Shown here: positions 1 to 9,823 of the stretch, in pieces | Layout: every line of letters begins with the position of its first letter | Position numbering within the stretch: the first letter of the stretch is position 1 | Source of the DNA: SAR202 cluster bacterium Io17-Chloro-G2 | GTDB lineage: Bacteria; Chloroflexota; Dehalococcoidia; Lucifugimonadales; UBA3495 | Length of the DNA: 64,000 bases | NCBI GenBank assembly: GCA_002816875.1 | Contig: MUCP01000013.1 | Span: forward strand, 1-64,000 | Direction of reading: 5' to 3' | Notes under the pieces: generated by a model | Seen by the model: the letters and a program-made list of their open reading frames with translations, nothing else | The model's database searches: none | What the model was told of the DNA's origin: nothing | Translations under genes and position numbers: made by a program

Positions 1-33
1 CTTGCAGTCGATGACATTTTGCCGTTTCTAGTA

Positions 34-61
34 TTGACAACCGATGGGCATATGCTAAACT
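34..61 (+). promoter_or_regulatory. putative sigma70-type promoter upstream of Fur-family gene (TTGACA-N16-TAAACT)
   Basis: TTGACA at 34-39 and TAAACT at 56-61, just upstream of the regulator gene. Confidence 0.4.
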
Positions 62-67
62 GCGTAA

Positions 68-83
68 TTGCAAATGGTTGCAA
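68..83. promoter_or_regulatory. candidate Nur-like operator TTGCAA-N4-TTGCAA
   Basis: Two TTGCAA hexamers separated by ATGG between the putative -10 and the start codon of a Fur-family gene next to a Ni/Co permease gene. Confidence 0.45.
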
Positions 84-97
84 CAACGGCAGTTAGC

Positions 98-535
98 ATG
101 GCCAAGTACGAAGAGGCAATAGAGACCCTGCGGAAGAAGGGGCACCGGCTGACCCCACAAAGGTTGCTGGTCCTTTCGATCGTTGCGGAAGGCGACGCCC
201 ATATGGGCGTTGACGACGTTTTTACCCGGGCCAAGGCCGCCTATCCCTATATGGACATCGCCACGGTGTACCGCACCCTCCATCTCTACAAGGACTTGGG
301 CGTGGTGACCGAAGTGGCCATAGGCGACCGGTTGCACTACGAACTCACCGATCCCTCGGGGCGCCACCATCACATGGTGTGCCGGATGTGCAACGGCGCT
401 TTTAACCTGGGACCGCACTATTTGGAAGAGTTCCGCCGGACGTTGATCTCGGATTTCTCCTTCGAACCGGATCTGGAGCATTTCACCATTACAGGTGTGT
501 GTTCCGACTGCCAACCGGCCTCCGGCAAAGCGTAA
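98..535 (+). CDS. Fur-family metal-responsive transcriptional regulator (possibly nickel-responsive, Nur-like)
   Basis: KKGHRLTPQRLLVLSIV..., MDIATVYRTLHLYKDLGVV, GRHHHMVCRMC, CSDC; start moved from 68 (TTG) to the ATG at 98. Confidence 0.9.
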   Translation: MAKYEEAIETLRKKGHRLTPQRLLVLSIVAEGDAHMGVDDVFTRAKAAYPYMDIATVYRTLHLYKDLGVVTEVAIGDRLHYELTDPSGRHHHMVCRMCNGAFNLGPHYLEEFRRTLISDFSFEPDLEHFTITGVCSDCQPASGKA

Positions 536-603
536 AAGCCCGGCGATATTCACGGAAAAAGGGCAACGGGACGGGTGTAAGCCAATCCCGCATTTTAGGA
601 GAC

Positions 604-1347
604 ATGATGGAAGAGCAATTGGCCGAATTGGGCCTGGTCGCCGCCTTGGGCTTGGGTGTCCTTCTGGGGCTCCGGCATTCCCTGGACCCCGACCACGTGG
701 TGGCTGTTTCCACCATCGTCGGTGAATACAGAAATCCTTTGAAGTCATTTTGGGTGGGAGTGTCTTGGGGACTGGGTCACACGGCTACATTGTTCCTCAT
801 AGGCATCGTGATCATCTCCCTCAGGCTGACCATCCCCGACCGGATGGCCCTGTTGCTGGAATTTTTCGTAGGCATCATGCTGGTGGGACTGGGCGCTCAG
901 GTGGTGTACGGGTTCTGGAAGAAGAAGGTGCACCAACATGCCCATGGCCATGAAGAATCCAACCACCAACATTACCATTCTCACTCTCAGGAGACTGAGG
1001 TTGAGCGGGCCCACCACGGGGAGATCGGAATAGGGAAACCGTTCTTTAGGAAGAAGTCTTTCTTGGTTGGAACCGTCCACGGGGTCGCCGGAAGCGCCGC
1101 CCTCACCCTGCTGATCTTGGCATCCATAGAATCCTCGATCGCGGGATTGATTTATATCCTGCTGTTTGGAGTGGGTTCGGTCCTCAGCATGGGGATCATG
1201 ACCATATTGATCAGCCTGCCCTTCGTGGCGTCGGCCAATAGGTTGCCCAGCCTGAACCGGGGGATCCAGTTCGCGGTGGGCGCTTTAAGCATGGTTTTCG
1301 GGGGGTTCCTCATGTACCAGATTGGCTTCGTGGAAGGCCTATTTTAA
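604..1347 (+). CDS. NicO/UreH-like high-affinity nickel/cobalt transporter
   Basis: RHSLDPDHVVAVSTIVGE motif, GLGHTATL, multiple TM segments, His-rich loop HQHAHGHEESNHQHYHSHS. Confidence 0.85.
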   Translation: MMEEQLAELGLVAALGLGVLLGLRHSLDPDHVVAVSTIVGEYRNPLKSFWVGVSWGLGHTATLFLIGIVIISLRLTIPDRMALLLEFFVGIMLVGLGAQVVYGFWKKKVHQHAHGHEESNHQHYHSHSQETEVERAHHGEIGIGKPFFRKKSFLVGTVHGVAGSAALTLLILASIESSIAGLIYILLFGVGSVLSMGIMTILISLPFVASANRLPSLNRGIQFAVGALSMVFGGFLMYQIGFVEGLF

Positions 1348-1374
1348 GGATTATTCTTTTAGGGGTTTGCAAGT

Positions 1375-2265
1375 TTGGCTATTGAGACAGTGGCGATCCT
1401 GAGCCCTGGAGATATGGGCCATGCCGTGGGACAGCTTCTCCGGGAGCATGAACTGCGGGTGGTGACCTGTTTAACGGGACGGAGCGGCCGCACCCGATCG
1501 CTGTCGGAGCAGGCAGGAATAATTGACGTGCCGGACTTTGGACAGATGGTGGACCAAGCTGACATTGTGCTTTCAATCACCGTGTCCGAATCCGCGCCCG
1601 GCGTGGCCCGGTCAGTGGCTGATGTAGTCCGATCCAAGGGGACAGACCTGCTTTTTGCGGAATGCAACGCCATCGCTCCCCAGGTGGCCAGGGATATTGA
1701 GGTGGTGGTCGTAGATTCCGGAGCGCGTTTTGTCGACGCCTCCATCATCGGAGGCCCGCCTAGGAATGGCTCCAGCCCCCGGTTTTACACCTCAGGTCCG
1801 CGGGCGTCCGAATTGGAGCAACTGCGGGAGTTCGGCCTGGACGTAAGAAACATAGGCCCCAACACGGGTCAGGCGTCGGGCATCAAGATGTGCTACGCCG
1901 CCATGACCAAAGGCTCTTCGGCGCTGTACGCTCAATTGCTGATGGCCGCCGAGCTCATGGGCCTTTCCGGACATCTCAAAGCGGAGTTCCAAGACGGGCA
2001 AGGGGCGGTCTACCAGCGGATGGAACGGGGATTGCCGGGAGTGCCTGCCAAGTCCCGCCGGTGGGTCAGCGAGATGGAAGAGATTCAAGCCACCTTTAGC
2101 GGCTTGGGAATGACGCCCCACCTGTTCCAAGGTGTGGCCGACATGTACCGGCTGATCGGCGGCACGCCTTTGGGCGACGAGAATCCAGAGTCTAGAGACA
2201 GAGAACGGTCATTGGAAGAAACCGTCAACCAATTGGCCGCTTACGTAGAGCCGCCGGTCGAATAG
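1375..2265 (+). CDS. NAD(P)-binding 6-phosphogluconate dehydrogenase-like oxidoreductase with DUF1932-type C-terminus
   Basis: VAILSPGDMGHAVGQLL Rossmann start, IGGPPRNGSSPRFY, GIKMCYAAMTKGSSAL. Confidence 0.8.
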   Translation: MAIETVAILSPGDMGHAVGQLLREHELRVVTCLTGRSGRTRSLSEQAGIIDVPDFGQMVDQADIVLSITVSESAPGVARSVADVVRSKGTDLLFAECNAIAPQVARDIEVVVVDSGARFVDASIIGGPPRNGSSPRFYTSGPRASELEQLREFGLDVRNIGPNTGQASGIKMCYAAMTKGSSALYAQLLMAAELMGLSGHLKAEFQDGQGAVYQRMERGLPGVPAKSRRWVSEMEEIQATFSGLGMTPHLFQGVADMYRLIGGTPLGDENPESRDRERSLEETVNQLAAYVEPPVE

Positions 2266-2301
2266 ATCGGTTCTGGGGCGCAAAGTGGTCGACTCAAACA
2301 A

Positions 2302-2329
2302 GTAGGGGCCCGCCGCGGCGGGCCCCTAC
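2302..2329. repeat. perfect 28-bp palindrome GTAGGGGCCCGCCG/CGGCGGGCCCCTAC (family B; possible bidirectional terminator)
   Basis: Exact inverted repeat between convergent genes, followed by CTTTT. Confidence 0.7.
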
Positions 2330-2366
2330 GCTTTTGGGACGAATTGCTCGAGACCGGCCGCTTGTA

Positions 2367-2738
2367 TTAAGCCTCGGTCTGTTCGGTTTCGCTGCCTTTG
2401 ACCGTAACGGTTATGTGGGCCATTGAGGTGCCGTCGGGCGCCCCGTGCCAATGGTTCTCTCCCGCTGGAATCACCACCACGTCGCCTTGCTTTACAATGA
2501 TCTCCTCGGTGTCATTGACGACTTTGCCGGTGCCTTCGGTGATGATCAGAATCTGGTCTCCGCTGTGTTTGTGAAACTTGTTGCGGGAACCGGCGTCGAA
2601 CGCCACGATGGCGAAGTTGAAGTTGTTGCTGTCGTTGGGTTGCAGGATCGATTGGCGCCAGACCTGGGTGCCGGTCATCAGGCCGCCGGTCATGGGGGCT
2701 GCTTCTCTGGGTATGTCGCTCATGGTTACGACTTTCAT
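2367..2738 (-). CDS. cupin-domain protein
   Basis: GSRNKFHKHSGDQILIITEGTGKVV...VIPAGENHWHGA cupin motifs. Confidence 0.85.
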   Translation of the reverse strand: MKVVTMSDIPREAAPMTGGLMTGTQVWRQSILQPNDSNNFNFAIVAFDAGSRNKFHKHSGDQILIITEGTGKVVNDTEEIIVKQGDVVVIPAGENHWHGAPDGTSMAHITVTVKGSETEQTEA

Positions 2739-2910
2739 TGAATCCTCCTAAATCTTGGTCATGGTTGAATAGTTGTCTGTTCAGGGTTGACCCGGAAAGG
2801 GTGGCTCCGCCGATAATGATAACTCCCTTGGCCAGGCATGACAACGCCCAGGTCCTGCCCCAGGTCTATACCAACATGCATGACAAGAGCGATACGGGGT
2901 TGTTGGGAGG

Positions 2911-2938
2911 GTAGGGGGAGTTTTAAACTCGCGCCTAC
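2911..2938. repeat. imperfect palindrome GTAGGGGGAGTTTTAAACTCGCGCCTAC (family B)
   Basis: Same GTAGGGG...CCTAC ends as the copies at 2302 and 42633. Confidence 0.6.
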
Positions 2939-2984
2939 ATGATTGGTTCAAACATACGATCGAAAGGATTTGGACGTGGCCACG

Positions 2985-3365
2985 TTATTCCTGGCTGCGC
3001 TGGCGCATATCTGCCAGCAGACCGGCCACCGTCTGGGCAAGTAAACGGGGACGCTCGGCGTATTCTTCGGTCGGGTACCATTCGTAATCTAGGCTGTTCA
3101 CCACCGTTCCCTCGATGCTGCACCTAAGTCCCGACACTATCACTTTGAAACCTACAACCTGGGTGGCCTGGTCTGCCAGGATCTCCAGCACCACGCCGGG
3201 ACAGTCAAACACCACCAGGAATCCGCCTTCCTTCTTGCCGTCGGTGACTCTGGCCCTGAACACCTGCCCCAGATGGTCAAATTCGACGATGGCATATCCG
3301 TGCTCGGCGATGCCGTAGTCCGGCCAGCCGATGTTGATGGTCCCGCCCACTTCCCAGTGGTGCAT
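2985..3365 (-). CDS. hypothetical protein
   Basis: 126-aa ORF ending where the downstream amidohydrolase frame begins on the same strand. Confidence 0.55.
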   Translation of the reverse strand: MHHWEVGGTINIGWPDYGIAEHGYAIVEFDHLGQVFRARVTDGKKEGGFLVVFDCPGVVLEILADQATQVVGFKVIVSGLRCSIEGTVVNSLDYEWYPTEEYAERPRLLAQTVAGLLADMRQRSQE

Positions 3366-4678
3366 TATGTGTGGCCACCGGAGAGATTGGTGTGGAAGCC
3401 GGGGACCGGTCCGGGCGCTTTGACCCCTGCCCGGAAAACAGCCTGCACTTTGCGCAGGTCTTCCACGTTGCGGGATGGATCGCCTTCCACCACCAGCAGA
3501 TCGGCCTCCTTCCCCGGTTCGATGGTTCCGATCCGGTCTGACACGCCCATGGCGGAGGCGCTATCCCGGGTGCCGGCGATGATGGCGGCCATGGGAGCTA
3601 GACCGGCGTCCGCCATGGCTATCAACTCCCCCTGAAAGTCTCCGAAGGGGTAGGTCCCCCAACCGCAGTCAGATCCGCCGATCAACCGTACTCCGGCATC
3701 GATGAGGCTGGCGCACCGTTCCAAGCGGGGTCCATCGTTGGCTTCCAACGTTTCCAGCCGGGTTTGCTCCTCCGCGGTGAGTTCTTCGATATCCCGCTTC
3801 CTGCGCAACAGGTCCCGCCGTGTCCGGCCCAGATGTAATGTGGGGTTCACCCACACCCCGTCATCGGCCAGCCGCCGGGCGGTGTCATGGTCGAAACGGT
3901 ACGTGCCGTCGGATTCGCAGAAAAAGCAGTGCAACACCATGTCCACGCCGGCGGCCAGGGCATTCTTGATTGCGCCGGTGCACCGGCAATGGGCCGCCAC
4001 CGGCCGTCCCCGGTTGTGGGCTTCTTCCACCAGGGTGATCATCTCGGGCTCGGTGAACGACGGGCGGAAAGGGTCGCTGGTGGAAGTGCTGCCTCCCGAG
4101 GCTGCAACCTTGATGAAATTGGCCCTCTGCTTGATCAATTGCCGTACTTGGCTACGCACGCCTTCAATGCCGTCGGCTTCGGCGCCCATGTACCAAAGGT
4201 GTCCGCCGGTAACGGTGATGGGCCGGCCAGATGCCAAGACCCGGCTGCCCGGAACCAGTCCGGATTCCACCGATTGGCGCAAAGAGAATGCAGTATCGTG
4301 CCAGGCACCACAATCGCAAACCGTGGTGACACCCGATGCCAATGCCAGGCCCACGTTGCGGGCGGAGCGCAAAAGCCGTGTGTCGTCGGTATCATCCAGA
4401 TTGACCGCCTCTCCACTGCGCCCGTCGCCGGGCATGTTGGTGTGGGTGTGGGCATCTATAAGACCGGGCAAAAGGGTGGCATCCGGAAAATCCAGGGTCT
4501 GATAACTCGTTCGAGATGACAGGGGCCCGCCGGGCGCTTCGGCGGCTTCGCTGGCTCCAACCCAGTGGATGGTGGAACCTTGTACCACTACCGCTTGGCC
4601 CGATGCAGGGGGCCCGCCTTTGGCGTCGATCAAGTTGCCCGGACGGATGACCGTCCAGGCCGTTTGCGATTCTGGCAA
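3365..4678 (-). CDS. amidohydrolase family protein (imidazolonepropionase/prolidase-like metal-dependent hydrolase)
   Basis: LLPGLIDAHTHTNMPGD, AAHCRCTGAIKNALAAGVDMVLHC, GSDCGWGTYPFGDF, GTIEPGKEADLLVVEGDP. Confidence 0.92.
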   Translation of the reverse strand: MPESQTAWTVIRPGNLIDAKGGPPASGQAVVVQGSTIHWVGASEAAEAPGGPLSSRTSYQTLDFPDATLLPGLIDAHTHTNMPGDGRSGEAVNLDDTDDTRLLRSARNVGLALASGVTTVCDCGAWHDTAFSLRQSVESGLVPGSRVLASGRPITVTGGHLWYMGAEADGIEGVRSQVRQLIKQRANFIKVAASGGSTSTSDPFRPSFTEPEMITLVEEAHNRGRPVAAHCRCTGAIKNALAAGVDMVLHCFFCESDGTYRFDHDTARRLADDGVWVNPTLHLGRTRRDLLRRKRDIEELTAEEQTRLETLEANDGPRLERCASLIDAGVRLIGGSDCGWGTYPFGDFQGELIAMADAGLAPMAAIIAGTRDSASAMGVSDRIGTIEPGKEADLLVVEGDPSRNVEDLRKVQAVFRAGVKAPGPVPGFHTNLSGGHT

Positions 4679-4759
4679 AGGGGTGTCCTCCGGGGAGTAG
4701 TCAGGATTTGACGGCGCGGCCGTAAAGCAGTTGGCCTCGGCCGGTGGGAGGATTATAGC

Positions 4760-6370
4760 CTAACCGCGCTGCCTTAGCATGAGGAACGCCAGCGGGATAG
4801 ATGAAACCAGGATCAGCAAGAGCGCCGGCACAGCGGCCTGGGCAAAAAACGCCTCTGACGCCGCTGCCCAAATGGTGGTTGCCAGGGTGTTGAACCCAAC
4901 GGGTCCCAAAACCACGGTGGCCGGCAGTTCCTTCATCACCAACAGAAAAACCAGGGCGGCCGCCGAGGCTATCCCGGGTTTGGCCAAGGGCAAAGTGATT
5001 GAGGCCAACACCCGCCATGGAGGCCGGCCCAGGCTGCGGGCGGCCTCTTCCAGCCGGGGATTGATCTGCAAGAACGATGTTCGCAGGGCCCCAACCGCCG
5101 GTGAAACGAACAAGACCACGTAGGCCAAGATGAGTAATCCCAAAGTCTGATAGATTGGTGTGGCATAATTGGCGCCGAAAAATACAAGAGCCAGCGCCAC
5201 GGCGATTCCGGGAAGGGCGAATCCTATGTGGGTGATCCGTTCCAGGACGGTGCTGAACGCGCCGGGGTAACGCACGGCCAACACCGCCACCGGCAAAGCT
5301 GCGAACACAGCAGCCAATGCGGCCAGGCCTCCGGCAACAAGGGAGTTTCGGGCCGGACCCCAAAGAAGCACCAGCGGCTCGCCGGCGGAAATCCCCCTGA
5401 TCGCCCAATAGACCAATACCGAGGCCGGCAGGACCAGGCTGATGGCCAAGACCACGCCGCAGAAGCCAAGCGCGGGCCATCGCCACCGGCCCAGGCGTGC
5501 TAAACCGGGTGGTCTAGGGACGCCTGGGTCGCTGCGGTAGTATCTTGACCGGCCGCGGCTGGCGAATTCCATTCCCAATATCCCTAAAGCCATGGCCACT
5601 AGCACTAGGGATAGGGCTGCGCCCAAGGTGCGGTCCAATCCCGATTCGTATTGGACGAATATGGCCCAGGTAAAGGTTTCGTACCGCAACAATGACACCG
5701 CGCCGAAGTCGCTCAGGGTGTAGAGGGCAACCAACAGGCCGCCGGATGTTATCGCTGGCCGTAGAAGCGGAAGCACCACTCGCCTAAAGGTCGCCCACGA
5801 ACCTTGGCCCAACCCACGGGAGCTTTCCACCAGCGATGGGTCCATGCGCGAAAGGGCCCCGCCCACGGTGAGCAGCACGTATGGGTAGCTGAGAAATGTC
5901 AGGGTCAACCATGCTCCGGGAAACCCATAGATCTCCGGCAGGCGATTCAAACCGAACAGCGATTCCAGCAGTTGTTGGAGCATGCCCTTGGGGCCCAACG
6001 CCACTACGACGATGAATCCGGCGACATAGCTGGGTATCACCAAAGGCAGGGCGATGGCCACCGCCCAAGCCTTGCGCCAGGGCAGATCGGTACGAACGGT
6101 TAACCAGGAAAGGGGCACTGCCAGGGCGATACATCCGGCGGTCACCGATACCACCAGCAGCAGGGTGCGGGCCAAAGTCTCCAACACCCTGGTGCGGAAC
6201 AGCAAGTCCCACACTTCGGTCCCCGCTCCGGCGGTCCGCACCAAAAGATAGACCGGCGCCAGTAGCAGGGCCGCGCCCACGGCCAGGCCGGTCAACCATA
6301 CCAGGGCAGGCGGGTGTCTGCCGGCGTTTGAAAACAGACGGCTCAAGATAAGGCGGCTGGACGTGGTCAT
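4760..6370 (-). CDS. iron(III) ABC transporter permease (FbpB-like, duplicated permease domain)
   Basis: 536 aa, about 12 TM, two BPD-type permease loops (EEAARSLGRPPWRVLASITLPLAKPGI; ESSRGLGQGSWATFRRVVLPLLRPAI). Confidence 0.92.
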   Translation of the reverse strand: MTTSSRLILSRLFSNAGRHPPALVWLTGLAVGAALLLAPVYLLVRTAGAGTEVWDLLFRTRVLETLARTLLLVVSVTAGCIALAVPLSWLTVRTDLPWRKAWAVAIALPLVIPSYVAGFIVVVALGPKGMLQQLLESLFGLNRLPEIYGFPGAWLTLTFLSYPYVLLTVGGALSRMDPSLVESSRGLGQGSWATFRRVVLPLLRPAITSGGLLVALYTLSDFGAVSLLRYETFTWAIFVQYESGLDRTLGAALSLVLVAMALGILGMEFASRGRSRYYRSDPGVPRPPGLARLGRWRWPALGFCGVVLAISLVLPASVLVYWAIRGISAGEPLVLLWGPARNSLVAGGLAALAAVFAALPVAVLAVRYPGAFSTVLERITHIGFALPGIAVALALVFFGANYATPIYQTLGLLILAYVVLFVSPAVGALRTSFLQINPRLEEAARSLGRPPWRVLASITLPLAKPGIASAAALVFLLVMKELPATVVLGPVGFNTLATTIWAAASEAFFAQAAVPALLLILVSSIPLAFLMLRQRG

Positions 6371-6432
6371 GCGCTCAATGGCAGCGCGCCAGCGGCGACT
6401 CTCAAAAGCCTGGCAGTCATTCTGCAGTCACT

Positions 6433-7443
6433 CTACGGAAGCAATCCCGTTTGCCGTAGCAGCTGTTGGGTGCCTTTGACACCCGACAATTTATCCGCTG
6501 ACAGGCCCGGATTCGGTATCTCCGACAGGGGGACCAAACCGGGATTTACGGCCACGCCTTCCGCCAGGGGATATTCGAAGGTCTTATTGGCGAAAAATTC
6601 CTGCGCCACCTGGGAAAGCATGAATCCCAAGAAGCGTTCGGCAGTGCTCCGGTTGCCTGATCCCTCCAGGATACCCGCTCCGGCGACCATGATGATCGCC
6701 CCGGGACCGCCGGCTTGGGGGTGGTAATTGCGGGCCGGGAATCCTTCACCTTCTTCGGCTAAAAACCGGTGTAGATAGTAGTGGTTCACGAATCCGACTT
6801 CGATCTCCCCGGATCCCACCGCCGCCACTATGGGGGTGTTCTTGGGATAGGTCTTGGGTTGGTTCGCTTGGATTCCCTCCAGCCACTTGCCGGTTTTCTC
6901 CTCACCCCATATCGATCGCATGGCGGTCACCATGGTTTGGAAAGAAGCGTTGGTGGGCGCCCAACCGATGCGGCCTCTCCACTCGGGGTCAATAAAATGG
7001 TAGATGTCTGAGGGGAGGTCGGATTCGGTTAACGCCTCGGTGTTATAGACCACGGTGCGGGCGCGTCCCGACAAGCCAACCCATTTACCGGTGGAGGAGG
7101 ACGCCCAGGCAGGGACCCGGCCCAGGATGTCATCGGGCAATCGTGTCAGCATTTGCTCAACAGCTGCCAGGCCTCCCGGATCCTGGGCGAAGAATATGTC
7201 GGCCGGAGTGTTGTCTCCTTCTTCCAACAGCGTGGCAGCAAGTTGAGGGGTTCCAGCATATTTGACCGAAGTCTTCACGCCGGTGGCCTCGCTGAATTGG
7301 TCGATCAAAGGCCCGACCAGGGCTTCGCTACGGCCGGAATAGATGGTTAATTCGCCGGGTGAACTTCCTTTCCCGCCACCGCTACAACCCAAAACCACGG
7401 CCAAGATCAAGGTTGCTACAATAGTTAGAAACGGTCTTTTCAT
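6433..7443 (-). CDS. iron(III) ABC transporter substrate-binding lipoprotein (FbpA-like)
   Basis: Lipobox LAVVLGC, LTIYSGRSEALVGPLIDQFSEATGVKTSVKY; start moved to MKRPFL (ORF extends to 7467). Confidence 0.9.
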   Translation of the reverse strand: MKRPFLTIVATLILAVVLGCSGGGKGSSPGELTIYSGRSEALVGPLIDQFSEATGVKTSVKYAGTPQLAATLLEEGDNTPADIFFAQDPGGLAAVEQMLTRLPDDILGRVPAWASSSTGKWVGLSGRARTVVYNTEALTESDLPSDIYHFIDPEWRGRIGWAPTNASFQTMVTAMRSIWGEEKTGKWLEGIQANQPKTYPKNTPIVAAVGSGEIEVGFVNHYYLHRFLAEEGEGFPARNYHPQAGGPGAIIMVAGAGILEGSGNRSTAERFLGFMLSQVAQEFFANKTFEYPLAEGVAVNPGLVPLSEIPNPGLSADKLSGVKGTQQLLRQTGLLP

Positions 7444-7669
7444 TTCGTTGAACTCCGGACTCAACATTGATTGTGCGCACGTTCAACAAAAATCGTGTCA
7501 TATAATCTTTTTATGATGTATGCACGAATTATCTACCAAAGGATATGGGCCGGAGTGCGGAAAGTCAACCGTGTTGGCGGTTCGAGAATTCCTCGGCTAG
7601 AAGTCCTGCCGTGCGGTTCATCCAGCTGTCGTGCCACAAGGTAACGGCCCAACAAACTTGATATAAACG

Positions 7670-7698
7670 TTGACATTAAACCGCCGGATGATTAGACT
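7670..7698 (+). promoter_or_regulatory. putative sigma70-type promoter (TTGACA-N17-TAGACT)
   Basis: Hexamers and spacing upstream of the ABC ATPase gene at 7721. Confidence 0.45.
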
Positions 7699-7720
7699 CT
7701 TATTCGGGTAATCAACCTAT

Positions 7721-8881
7721 ATGTTATTTAAAGGTATACATAAGCGAAAAAGGCCCACCGAATTGGATTCGGGCGGCGGTGAGGTCGCGAATTCCGCCCC
7801 GGCGCTGGAATTACGCGGCGTGGTAAAGGGCTTTGGTGAAGAATCGGTCATTGAGGGGCTTGACCTTGTCTTGGAAAAGGGACAGGTTATGGCCCTATTG
7901 GGCCGAAGCGGCTGCGGCAAGACCACCACGCTAAGGCTGATTGCCGGATTTGAAGACCCCGGAGCCGGTCTTGTCTTGATGAACGGCCAGACGGTCTCCC
8001 GGCCGGGCGAAAGCGTGCCGCCGGAAAACAGACAGGTGGGAATAGTCTTGCAAGAGGGGGCTCTTTTCCCCCACCTCACTGTGGAACAAAATGTCGCCTA
8101 CGGCCTGCCCAAGGAATATAGTCGCGGCCAGGGGGGCGCCAGCCGGAGCCGTGATAATCGAATCAATGAAGTCTTGACCCTGGTGGGCATGGAGCAACTC
8201 AGCCACCGGATGCCCCACGAATTATCCGGCGGACAGCATCAACGGGTGGCCTTGGCCCGCGCCCTGGCCCCCGGTCCCCGGGTGCTATTGCTGGATGAGC
8301 CTTTCTCCAACTTGGACCCCAGGCTCAGGGAACAGGTTCGAAGAGACGTGTTAGAAATTGTCAAAGACAGCGGGGTAAGCGCTATCTTTGTCACCCACGA
8401 CCAGGAAGAAGCCCTTTTCATGGGTGATGTGATTGCGGTGATGAATCAAGGCGTTGTGGAGCAGGTTGGCCGTCCCGAAGAGATATTCCACCATCCGGCC
8501 ACCCGCTTCGTGGCCGAATTCATCGGTCTCGCGGACTTCATCCCTGCCTGGAGAGACGGTGACTCTCTTGTCACAGAGGTCGGCTCCACCCAATGGCCTG
8601 ACTTTGATGGCCATCACGGCGGCGATGGGATTGACGGCCGGTTGGAAGTGATGGTCAGGCCGGACTGTCTCATGTGTCATGCTTCCCAAGAGGGCCAAGG
8701 CGTGATAACCCAGCGGGAGTTCCGAGGCCCATTTAACCTGTATCATGTCGCTTTGCCCTCGGGCCATGCGATCAGATGTCTCCTCTCCCACACCGAGACA
8801 TTCACCGTGGGAACCACTGTCTTGGTGGGCATGCGTGACGGCCACGCGTTGACTCCTTTTATTAACGACCGCGCCGCCTAG
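7721..8881 (+). CDS. ABC transporter ATP-binding protein (FbpC/PotA-like)
   Basis: Walker A GRSGCGKTT, signature LSGGQHQRVALARAL, Walker B VLLLDEPFSNLD, H-loop VTHDQEEAL. Confidence 0.95.
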   Translation: MLFKGIHKRKRPTELDSGGGEVANSAPALELRGVVKGFGEESVIEGLDLVLEKGQVMALLGRSGCGKTTTLRLIAGFEDPGAGLVLMNGQTVSRPGESVPPENRQVGIVLQEGALFPHLTVEQNVAYGLPKEYSRGQGGASRSRDNRINEVLTLVGMEQLSHRMPHELSGGQHQRVALARALAPGPRVLLLDEPFSNLDPRLREQVRRDVLEIVKDSGVSAIFVTHDQEEALFMGDVIAVMNQGVVEQVGRPEEIFHHPATRFVAEFIGLADFIPAWRDGDSLVTEVGSTQWPDFDGHHGGDGIDGRLEVMVRPDCLMCHASQEGQGVITQREFRGPFNLYHVALPSGHAIRCLLSHTETFTVGTTVLVGMRDGHALTPFINDRAA

Positions 8882-8948
8882 TCCAGCGGGATTCAGGTTG
8901 CCGGCCCTTTACCGGCAGCTAAGCCCGGCGTGATACATAGGTTTCATC

Positions 8949-9716
8949 ATGCCACGCACAAAGAAAACATCTAATGGTGCAGCCGGAGCAGGCGCAACGG
9001 CGGGCCAACTCGACCTCGCTTACGAACGGCTTTCGTCCGGAACCGAGAATTATCTCCTTTGTCTCTACCGTTTGTGGGAAGACTCCCAGGTCCCTACCAT
9101 CACCCAACTGACCGACACATTGAAGCAATTGCCCTTGACCGAAGGGCTGGGCACTTCCGTCCCGTCGGTGTCGGGGATGATTCGCCGAATGCAACGGCAG
9201 GCGCTCGTAGACATCGGTCCCGACAAACGCATCCGGCTGACCAAATGGGGATTGGATTGCGGAGTGGATATCGCCCGTAGGCACCGGTTGGCAGAGTGGC
9301 TGGTGGTGGAACTCTTGGGTATGGAATTGCGCCAAGCCCACATTGAAGCCCACCGGTTGGAGCACGGTATTTCGCCGGAATTCGAGCAAAAATTGGTGGA
9401 ACGGTTGGGCCACCCCACCCGCTCTCCCTTTGGCAGGCCCATCCCGCAGCCCGGCCAGCCGGAAAAACCCGTTAATACCCAAACCCTAGACAGCGCCGCG
9501 CCCCACACCGTTTTCACGGTGGACCGGGTGCCCGAGGAAGACACGGAGTTGCTGCGGTTCCTATCCGATGCGGGAATCGTGCCCGACCAAGATGTCGAGG
9601 TGGAGGAGGCGGCTCCATACCGGGGCGTTTTGATCGTCAAATCCGCCAAGGACCGGGTATCTATAGGTTACAACGTGGCCACCCAGATCGTGGTGCGCCC
9701 GCGAGACGCCGAGTAG
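8949..9716 (+). CDS. DtxR/MntR-family metal-dependent transcriptional regulator with C-terminal FeoA-like domain
   Basis: TENYLLCLYRL..., SVPSVSGMIRRMQRQALV, HRLAEWLVVELLGM, HIEAHRLEHGISPEFEQKL. Confidence 0.85.
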   Translation: MPRTKKTSNGAAGAGATAGQLDLAYERLSSGTENYLLCLYRLWEDSQVPTITQLTDTLKQLPLTEGLGTSVPSVSGMIRRMQRQALVDIGPDKRIRLTKWGLDCGVDIARRHRLAEWLVVELLGMELRQAHIEAHRLEHGISPEFEQKLVERLGHPTRSPFGRPIPQPGQPEKPVNTQTLDSAAPHTVFTVDRVPEEDTELLRFLSDAGIVPDQDVEVEEAAPYRGVLIVKSAKDRVSIGYNVATQIVVRPRDAE

Positions 9717-9802
9717 CCACCTGGCTATGTGCCTGCGTACCGAGCCTCGCGTTGATTGCTAGACATCGTGAGTGACTCGGCGAGAGTAGAAATCCCTCTT
9801 GA

Positions 9803-9823
9803 TCCCCCTTTGCGAAAGGGGGA
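9803..9823. repeat. perfect hairpin TCCCCCTTT-GCG-AAAGGGGGA (family C)
   Basis: Exact 9-bp inverted repeat; related copy at about 9929-9950. Confidence 0.7.

Noticed and set aside
3702-4519. Long antisense ORFs opposite the amidohydrolase gene
   Set aside because: Shadow ORFs of a high-GC coding strand; low-complexity Arg/Ser/Pro composition, no domain motifs.
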